DNA from: Roseateles depolymerans
GTDB lineage: Bacteria; Pseudomonadota; Gammaproteobacteria; Burkholderiales; Burkholderiaceae_C
DNA length: 64,000 nucleotides
Assembly (NCBI GenBank): GCA_003241055.1
Contig: QFOD01000004.1
Coordinates: forward strand, 248,001 to 312,000
Direction of reading: 5' to 3'
In this document: piece after piece, positions 58,257 through 64,000 of the stretch
Position numbering within the stretch: the first letter of the stretch is position 1
Layout: every line of letters starts with the position of its first letter
Notes under the pieces: model-generated
What the model was told of the DNA's origin: nothing
The model's input: only the letters and a program-made list of their open reading frames with translations
The model's database searches: none
Program-made: the position numbers and the translations under genes

Positions 58257-61031
58257 ATGAAGTTCATATCGTCTTTGCTTGTCGTGTTAGTTCTGGCCGC
58301 GCCCGCCTGGGGGACGCCGGCCAAGCCGCCCGCCAGTGCGGCGTCGGCTGTCGCGCCGCGGGGCGTCAGTGCGGCGCCAGCGGTGCCGGGCCTGATCCGC
58401 GAGCTGGGCGGCATCGAGGAATACCGCCTGCCCAACGGCCTGCAGTTGCTGCTGCTGCCGGATGCGACGCAGACCACCACCACGGTCAACATCACCTACC
58501 GGGTCGGCAGCCGCTTCGAGGCACCGGGTGAGTACGGCATGGCCCACCTGCTGGAGCACATGCTGTTCAAGGGCACGCAGCGCCAGCATGACATCCCGGG
58601 CGAGATGGCCAAGCGTGGCGTGCGCTTCAATGGCACGACCACGGCCGACCGCACCAACTACTTCGCCAGCTTCAACGCGAACGCTGACACGCTCGCCTTC
58701 CTGATCGATCTGGAAGCGGACCGCATGGTCAACAGCCGGGTGGCCAAGGCCGACCTCGACACCGAGATGACGGTGGTGCGCAATGAGTTTGAACGTGGCG
58801 AGAACGAACCGTTCTCGGTGCTGCTGCAGCGCGTGAACTCGGTGGCCTACAGCTGGCACCCGTACGGCAAGGCGACCATCGGCCCCAAGAGCGACATCGA
58901 GAACGTGCCGATCGAGAAGCTGCAGGCTTTCTACCGGCGCTACTACCGGCCCGACAACGCGACGCTGCTGATCGCCGGCCAGTTCGACAAGGCTGCCACG
59001 CTGGCGCTGATCGCCCGTGCCTTCGGGCCGGTGGCCCGGCCGGCGGCGGCGCTGCCGCAGCCCTACACAGTGGAGCCGCCCCAGGACGGCGAGCGCAGCG
59101 TGGTCGTTCGCCGCGTGGGCGGCCAGCCGCTGCTGCTGGCCAGCTATCACGTGCCGGCCATCACTCACCCGGATGCGGCCGCGCTGATCGTCTACAACCT
59201 GCTGATGAGCCTGCAGCCCAGCGGCCAGTTCTACAAGCGGCTGGTGGAGCCCAGGCTCGCGATGGGGGCCGGCATGTTCGGCGGTGGCGGCGTGGACCCG
59301 GGCACCATGAGCGTGTACGCGATGCTGCCGCCCGACGCGGATGTGCCCAAGGTCGAGAAGCTGCTGCTGGACCTGGCCGAGGGCCGCGACACCCGGCCGT
59401 TTGACGAGGCCGAACTGGCCCGCGTGCGCGAGATCGCGGTGAACAGCTACCGGCAGCAGATGAAGAACCCGGAGTCGCTGATCCAGCAGATCTCCGGCCT
59501 GATCGCCGCCGGCGACTGGCGGCTGCTGTTCCAGCTGATGGAGGACATCCCCAAGGTCACGCTGGCCGATGTGGACAGGGTGCGCGCCGCCTACTTCAAG
59601 CCCGCCAACCGCACGCTGGGCCGCTACCTGCCGGCCAGCGCGGTGGAGCGGGTCGAGATTCCCGCCGCGCCGGCGCTGGACGAGCGCCTGGCGCATCTGC
59701 AGAGCCCGCCCAAGGTGGAGCAGGGCGAGCAGCTGGCGCCCGTGCCGTCGGTGCTGGAATCGCGCATGAGCCGTAGCACGCTGGCCAGCGGCATCCAGCT
59801 GCAGACCCTGCGCAAGCAGACCCGCGGCAACACCGTGATGCTGCAGATGCAGCTGAACTGGGGCGATCGCGAGAGCACCTTCCCGCGCCGTGGCACCGGC
59901 TACATCGGCTCGCTCCTCAGCGAGGGCAGCGCCCATTACAGCAAGCAGCAGCTGCAGGACGAGCTCATCAAGCTGCGCGCCAGCCTGCAGGTGGGCAGTG
60001 GCGACCAGGGCGCCACCGTGCTGCTCAGCGCCGAACGCGACACGCTGCTGCCGGCCCTGCGCCTGGCGGCCGACGTGCTGCGCCACCCGCTGCTGCCGGC
60101 CGACGCCTTCGAGCGCATCCAGAAGGCCTCGCTGGCGAGCCTGGAGGCCTCGCGCCAGGAGCCCGGCGTGCTGCGCCAGGAGGCCACGCGCGCCCACTAC
60201 AACCAGGCGCGCGGCGTCGTGCTGGGCCAGCCGGACTACGTGATGAGCGTGGACGAGCGCATCGCGCTGACCCGCGCCACCACGCTGGACGACGTCAAGC
60301 ACTTCTACGCCGACTACTGGTCGGCCAACGAGGCGCAGGTCAGCGTCGTGGGTGCGCTGCCCGAGGGCCTGGGCGCGGCGCTGGAGCAGCTCTTCGGCGA
60401 CTGGAAGAAGCCGGGGGCGCAGCGCTTCGTGCGCCACATTCCGAAGTTCGTGGCCATCCCGCCGGCGCGCTTCGACGCGATCGCGCGCGACAAGGCCAAT
60501 GCCATCGTGCGCCTGCACCTGCCGCTGGCCATCAGCCAGCGTGACGCCGACTTCGCCGCGCTGCAGCTGGCGGTGCACATCTTCGGCGGTGGCGGGCTGG
60601 AGAGCCGCCTCGCCGAGCGCGTGCGCCAGAAGGAGGGCCTGACCTACGGCATCGATGCCGATCTCGACGCCGGCTACTGGGGCCAGGCCGGGGGCTTCGC
60701 GATCCAGGCCAGCTACGCACCCGACAAGCGCGATCGCGTCATCGAGGTCGTGCAGCAGGAGCTGCGCCGCATGACCGAGCAGGGCGTGAGTGCGGTCGAG
60801 CTGGAGCGTGCCAAGCGCGACATCCTGGAAGGGCGCCGCCAGGGGCGGGCCGACACCGCCACGCTGACCGGCGCGGTGGCCACGCTGGCCGAGCGCGGCG
60901 AGACCTGGGCGGCCGCGCAGGCACGCGACGAGGCCATCCAGTCGCTGACCGTGGAGCAGGTGAATGCGGCCTGGCGCCGCTACATCCATGCCGAGGGCTT
61001 CATCATCTCCACGGCCGGCGATTTCAAGTGA
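58257..61031 (+). CDS. Periplasmic M16 zinc protease (pitrilysin/insulinase family)
   Basis: The 924-residue protein has a signal peptide (MKFISSLLVVLVLAAPAWG) and two M16 halves. The inverted zinc motif HLLEH is at residues 97-101, with the downstream glutamate Glu177 in NEFERGEN. The second half (from about residue 500) lacks the motif, as usual for the inactive half. It probably degrades peptides in the periplasm. Its stop overlaps the start of a Cys-rich protein by 4 bases. Confidence 0.93.
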   Translation: MKFISSLLVVLVLAAPAWGTPAKPPASAASAVAPRGVSAAPAVPGLIRELGGIEEYRLPNGLQLLLLPDATQTTTTVNITYRVGSRFEAPGEYGMAHLLEHMLFKGTQRQHDIPGEMAKRGVRFNGTTTADRTNYFASFNANADTLAFLIDLEADRMVNSRVAKADLDTEMTVVRNEFERGENEPFSVLLQRVNSVAYSWHPYGKATIGPKSDIENVPIEKLQAFYRRYYRPDNATLLIAGQFDKAATLALIARAFGPVARPAAALPQPYTVEPPQDGERSVVVRRVGGQPLLLASYHVPAITHPDAAALIVYNLLMSLQPSGQFYKRLVEPRLAMGAGMFGGGGVDPGTMSVYAMLPPDADVPKVEKLLLDLAEGRDTRPFDEAELARVREIAVNSYRQQMKNPESLIQQISGLIAAGDWRLLFQLMEDIPKVTLADVDRVRAAYFKPANRTLGRYLPASAVERVEIPAAPALDERLAHLQSPPKVEQGEQLAPVPSVLESRMSRSTLASGIQLQTLRKQTRGNTVMLQMQLNWGDRESTFPRRGTGYIGSLLSEGSAHYSKQQLQDELIKLRASLQVGSGDQGATVLLSAERDTLLPALRLAADVLRHPLLPADAFERIQKASLASLEASRQEPGVLRQEATRAHYNQARGVVLGQPDYVMSVDERIALTRATTLDDVKHFYADYWSANEAQVSVVGALPEGLGAALEQLFGDWKKPGAQRFVRHIPKFVAIPPARFDAIARDKANAIVRLHLPLAISQRDADFAALQLAVHIFGGGGLESRLAERVRQKEGLTYGIDADLDAGYWGQAGGFAIQASYAPDKRDRVIEVVQQELRRMTEQGVSAVELERAKRDILEGRRQGRADTATLTGAVATLAERGETWAAAQARDEAIQSLTVEQVNAAWRRYIHAEGFIISTAGDFK

Positions 61032-61537
61032 GCCGGCTGCCGTCCCTGCCGCCCGAGCTGCGGGCCGACTGCTCGGCCTGCGTGGGCCTGTGCTGCGTCA
61101 TCCCGCCCTACGACGCGGTGCAGGGCTTCGGCTTCGACAAGCCGGCCGAGACGCCCTGCCGGCATCTGTGCGCCGATCATCGCTGCGGCATCCACGACAC
61201 GCTGCTGCCCCAGGGCTTCAGCGGCTGCGTGGCCTTCGACTGCCTGGGCGCGGGCCAGGCACTGACCGCACTGGCCGTGCAGCGTTTCGGCAGCGCCGAC
61301 TGGCGCGCGCGGCCCGACGTGGCCCGCTGGCTGTTCGAGGCCTATGCCGGGCTGCGCCGGCTGCACGACTGGCGCGCGCGCCTGTGGCTGGCCAGCGCGG
61401 TGGCCGGCCTGGAGGCCCGGGCGCTGATGACCGAGCTCGAGACCGGGGCGGCGCAGGCGCCCGACTGGAGCGCCGAGCGCTGGCAGGCCTTGCAGCAGCA
61501 GGTCGACGCGGCGCTGGCGCCGCTGGCCCGAGAATGA
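61028..61537 (+). CDS. Cysteine-rich protein of unknown function
   Basis: The 169-residue protein has nine cysteines in its first 72 residues: CSACVGLCC near residues 15-23, then PCRHLCADHRC and GCVAFDC. The block resembles the N-terminal module seen in some pentapeptide-repeat proteins, but no pentapeptide repeats follow; the rest is helical (RPDVARWLFEAYAGLRRLHDWRARL). The cysteines could bind zinc or an iron-sulfur cluster. It is coupled to the M16 protease by a 4-base overlap. The function is unknown. Confidence 0.8.
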   Translation: MSRLPSLPPELRADCSACVGLCCVIPPYDAVQGFGFDKPAETPCRHLCADHRCGIHDTLLPQGFSGCVAFDCLGAGQALTALAVQRFGSADWRARPDVARWLFEAYAGLRRLHDWRARLWLASAVAGLEARALMTELETGAAQAPDWSAERWQALQQQVDAALAPLARE

Positions 61538-61605
61538 GGCCTGGAATGCACGAATGAGGATGTCGATGTCTGCAATGACGGGCCCGGGCCCGCGGGTGAG
61601 CTGAG

Positions 61606-62079
61606 ATGCGCTGGCGTCGTCCGCGCACCATCGAACTGGTGGCCGCCGTCGGCGCGCTGCTGGCGGCCGGCAGCGTGCTGGTGGTGTTCAACCGCCTGAC
61701 GGCCGCGGCCGGCAAGCTCGGGGGCAGCGAGCCGCAGCTGATCGCCACCGTCGACCTGCGGCTGGGCAACCCGGTCATCGCGACCGAACGCGGCGAGGCG
61801 CAGGCGCACAAGGACATCGAGGCCGGCCTGCTTCAGCTGCAGACCTTTGCCCGCGTCGAGCCGCAGTCGCCCGCCGATGCGGAGCGGGCGCGCCACTGGA
61901 AGACCCGCTACGGCGTCGTCTGGGTCCAGAAGCGCGGGGCCAGTACCTCGGTCACGCAGGCCTATGTGGCGGGTTACAACCGCGTGATGCACGCCGAGAT
62001 CGAGCACCGCCACGGTCGCCGCGTGGCGGACGAGCTCACGCCGCCGCCGGCCTGCGCAAGCTCCGCCGCCTGCACATGA
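61606..62079 (+). CDS. Small protein with an N-terminal membrane anchor, unknown function
   Basis: The 157-residue protein has one N-terminal hydrophobic segment (IELVAAVGALLAAGSVLVVFNRL) and a soluble remainder with RARHWKTRYGVVWVQKRGASTSVTQAYVAGYNRVM. No family is recognised. It starts 68 bp after the Cys-rich gene with a weak GTGAGCTGAG leader and is followed 13 bp later by a patatin gene on the same strand. Confidence 0.6.
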   Translation: MRWRRPRTIELVAAVGALLAAGSVLVVFNRLTAAAGKLGGSEPQLIATVDLRLGNPVIATERGEAQAHKDIEAGLLQLQTFARVEPQSPADAERARHWKTRYGVVWVQKRGASTSVTQAYVAGYNRVMHAEIEHRHGRRVADELTPPPACASSAACT

Positions 62080-62092
62080 GCGGGGCGGCCTG

Positions 62093-63229
62093 ATGGCGAA
62101 TCGCAGGCTTGCGCAGACCGTCTTCGTCTTCCAGGGCGGCGGCGCGCTGGGCGCCTACCAGGCCGGTGTGGCCGAGGCGCTCGGCGCCGCCGGCATTGCG
62201 CCGGACTGGTTGGTGGGCACCTCGATCGGCGCCATCAATGCCACGCTGATGGCCGGCAACCCGCCGGGCGATCGGCTCGCGGCGCTGCGCGAGTTCTGGT
62301 CGCGCGTGACCCGGCCTGCGCTGCCCGAGGTGGGGCTGCCGCTGACCCCGCCGCTGGCCAGCGTCTGGCCGCAGGGCCTGCAGGCCTGGTCCACCTGGCA
62401 GACGCTGATGGGGGGCATCCCCGGCTTCTTCCGCCCGCGCGGGCCGCGCGCCTGGGATCTGAACCGCCGCATGCCGCTGGCCGAGCTGGGCTTCTACGAC
62501 ACCGCGCCGCTGGCCGATACGCTGCGCGAGCTGGTCGACTTCGACCGCATCGCGGCCGCCGAGACCCGCCTGACGCTGTGCGCGGTGGACGTGGCCGCCG
62601 GGCGCATGCGCCGTTTCGACAACCGCGACCCCTCGCAGCGTCTCGGGCCCGAGCATGTGCTGGCCAGCGGTGCGCTGCCGCCGGGCTTTGCGCCCGTGCC
62701 CATCGGCGATGCGGCCTACTGGGATGGCGGCATCTACTCCAACACGCCGCTGGACGTGGTGCTGGGCGATGGCGAGCGCCGTGACACGCTGTGCTTCATG
62801 GTGGACCTGTGGGACGCCCGCGAGGCCGCGCCGCAGACCATGGCGCAGGCACTCAAGCGGCTCAAGGACATCCAGTACGCCAGCCGCATGTGCGAGCAGC
62901 TGGATGAGCACCAGAAGCTGCAGAACCTGCGCCGCGCGGTGCGCCTGCTCGGGCGCCGTCTGGATGCCCGCAGTGCGGCCGACCCGGCGATCAAGGCGCT
63001 GCTGGCCCAGGGCTGCGATGCGCGCTTCGACGTGGTGCACCTGGTGATGCAGTCCCAGCCTGGCGAGGACTCCTGGCGCGACATCGACTTCACGCCGCAG
63101 CGCCTGCAGTCGCGCTGGGCGGCCGGCCTGGCCGACGCCGGCCGGCTGCTGGCCGAGGCGCCATGGCGGCAGCCGCTGGAGGACGACACCGGCATGCGCG
63201 TCCACACGCTGGCGCGCGACTGCGACTGA
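62093..63229 (+). CDS. Patatin-like phospholipase (with DUF3734 C-terminus)
   Basis: The 378-residue protein has the patatin signature: oxyanion VFVFQGGGALGAYQAGVAEAL, nucleophile elbow GTSIGA near residue 44, and catalytic Asp in AYWDGGIYSNTPL. The C-terminal part (LKRLKDIQYASRMCEQLDEHQKLQNLRRAV, VVHLVMQS) matches the DUF3734 extension found in PHA-related and other cytoplasmic patatins. There is no signal peptide. Its stop overlaps the SulP gene's ATG (TGATG). Confidence 0.9.
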   Translation: MANRRLAQTVFVFQGGGALGAYQAGVAEALGAAGIAPDWLVGTSIGAINATLMAGNPPGDRLAALREFWSRVTRPALPEVGLPLTPPLASVWPQGLQAWSTWQTLMGGIPGFFRPRGPRAWDLNRRMPLAELGFYDTAPLADTLRELVDFDRIAAAETRLTLCAVDVAAGRMRRFDNRDPSQRLGPEHVLASGALPPGFAPVPIGDAAYWDGGIYSNTPLDVVLGDGERRDTLCFMVDLWDAREAAPQTMAQALKRLKDIQYASRMCEQLDEHQKLQNLRRAVRLLGRRLDARSAADPAIKALLAQGCDARFDVVHLVMQSQPGEDSWRDIDFTPQRLQSRWAAGLADAGRLLAEAPWRQPLEDDTGMRVHTLARDCD

Positions 63230-64000
63230 TGCGGTCCGCCTGGCGTGCCGATCTCAGCGCGGGCCTGTGCGTGGCCGGCCTGCTGCTGCCCGAGGCCGTG
63301 GCCTACGCCGGCCTGGCACGCCTGCCGGCCTCGCATGGCCTGATGGCCTGCCTGGCCGGGCTGGCGCTCTACGCGCTGGCCGGGCGCAGCCGCGACGCCA
63401 TCGTGTCGCCCACCTCGTCCAGCGCCAGCATGGCGGCGGCCGCCGCGCTGGGCATGGCCGGCGTGCCCTTCGCCGACGCGATGCTGGCGCTGACGCTGGC
63501 CACCGGCGGCCTGCTGCTGTTGATGGCCGCCACGCGGCAGGGCCAGCTCTCGGCCTATGTGTCGCGCCCGGTGCTGCGTGGCGTGGCCTTCGCCGTGGCG
63601 CTGACCGTGGTGATCCGCCAGCTGCCCGACCTGCTCGGGCTGGGCCCGGCGCCGCCGGTCGATGCGCTGGGCACGCTGCACTGGGTGCTGCACCAGATGC
63701 CGCACTGGCATGGCCCCAGCATGGCGGTGGCGGCGCTGGCCGGCGCCCTGGTCCTGTTGCTGCGCCGCTGGCCGCAGTGGCCGGGCCTGCTGATGGTGAT
63801 GCTGGCGGCCATCGCGCTGGCGCACTGGGTGGATCTGCCGACCTGGGGGGTGCAGCGCATCGGCGAGGTGCCGGCGCCGCGCATGACGCTGAGCCTGCCC
63901 GAACTGAGCCGCGATGCCTGGCTGCGTGCGATGGAGCTGTCGGTCGGCGTGACGGTGCTGGTGTTCGCCGAGAGCTGGGGCAGCGTGCGCTCGCTGGCGC
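63229..64000 (+). CDS. SulP-family anion transporter, 5' part (runs off the right edge)
   Basis: The ATG at 63229 overlaps the patatin stop and opens a frame that continues to the window end without a stop (257 codons seen). It reads MRSAWRADLSAGLCVAGLLL, with PEAVAYAGLARLPASHGL, the SulP signature region typical of sulfate or other inorganic anion permeases. It then shows several membrane segments (IVSPTSSSASMAAAAALG, VLRGVAFAVALTVVIRQLPDLLGLG). The STAS domain would lie beyond the window. Anion specificity is unknown. Confidence 0.88.
   Translation, partial: MRSAWRADLSAGLCVAGLLLPEAVAYAGLARLPASHGLMACLAGLALYALAGRSRDAIVSPTSSSASMAAAAALGMAGVPFADAMLALTLATGGLLLLMAATRQGQLSAYVSRPVLRGVAFAVALTVVIRQLPDLLGLGPAPPVDALGTLHWVLHQMPHWHGPSMAVAALAGALVLLLRRWPQWPGLLMVMLAAIALAHWVDLPTWGVQRIGEVPAPRMTLSLPELSRDAWLRAMELSVGVTVLVFAESWGSVRSLA

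Noticed and set aside
58287..60989. A 900-codon open frame antisense to the M16 protease gene, and similar long frames at 20900-23044 (minus) and 201-1871 (plus).
   Set aside because: In DNA of about 70% GC the frames opposite real genes are often open. These have no domain, signal or ribosome binding site, and the genes opposite have clear family motifs.
1..64000. Search for CRISPR arrays, rRNA, transposases, prophage genes, luxI and exosortase.
   Set aside because: No regularly spaced repeats, rRNA-like sequence or matching protein motifs were seen on either strand.

Overview
The window is about 70% GC, densely packed and almost free of mobile DNA. Gene content and codon use point to a betaproteobacterium of the order Burkholderiales, most like the Roseateles/Rubrivivax/Leptothrix group. 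The evidence is a biotin-independent malonate decarboxylase operon, a betaproteobacterial cysI-DUF934-cysH-cysD-cysN-cobA sulfur operon, a ferredoxin/ferredoxin reductase pair, a phasin, and four PEP-CTERM surface proteins. This placement is inferred from gene content and not from a marker gene phylogeny.

Layout. 1-2.9 kb (minus): a hydratase-like enzyme and a NarL-type two-component pair. 2.9-12.9 kb: a GntR regulator divergent from a TRAP transporter that runs directly into mdcACDEGBH; together these should import malonate and decarboxylate it to acetate plus CO2. 12.9-18.8 kb: a leucine-rich-repeat protein kinase, a TrmB-type regulator coupled to a two-DTG retropepsin-like protein, and small enzymes. 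18.8-25.5 kb: two PEP-CTERM proteins, an unknown secreted protein, a BTAD-domain regulator, and a LuxR-type autoinducer-binding regulator followed by a lux-box-like dyad and an 18-codon peptide gene. 25.5-31.2 kb (minus): PhnA-like protein, two tRNA-Asn genes, a TonB receptor behind a TPP riboswitch, a PEP-CTERM protein and a sedolisin protease. 31.2-38.8 kb (minus): FNR, FdxA and the assimilatory sulfate reduction operon. 38.8-47.7 kb: YbiB, DUF4399 protein, ornithine cyclodeaminase with a divergent Lrp-type regulator, lipases, an alkylsulfatase-like enzyme, a LiaF-like membrane protein and a phasin. 47.8-55.7 kb (plus): a histone-deacetylase-like enzyme and a seven-gene chain with overlapping stops and starts, ending in an MFS transporter broken by an in-frame amber codon. 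55.8-64 kb: a PEP-CTERM gene with a sigma-54-like promoter, a TrmB/LuxR-type regulator, a 668-bp intergenic region, an M16 protease, small proteins, a patatin and the start of a SulP transporter.

The most novel candidate is the LuxR / lux-box-like dyad / 18-residue peptide unit at 24150-25028, which has no luxI in the window. The next strongest are the TPP-riboswitch-controlled TonB receptor (probably thiamin uptake and not a siderophore receptor), a pair of distant paralogues of an unknown secreted family (19771-20691 and 52343-53146), and a single-chain protein with two aspartic protease motifs. No CRISPR array, rRNA, transposase, integrase, exosortase or luxI was found.
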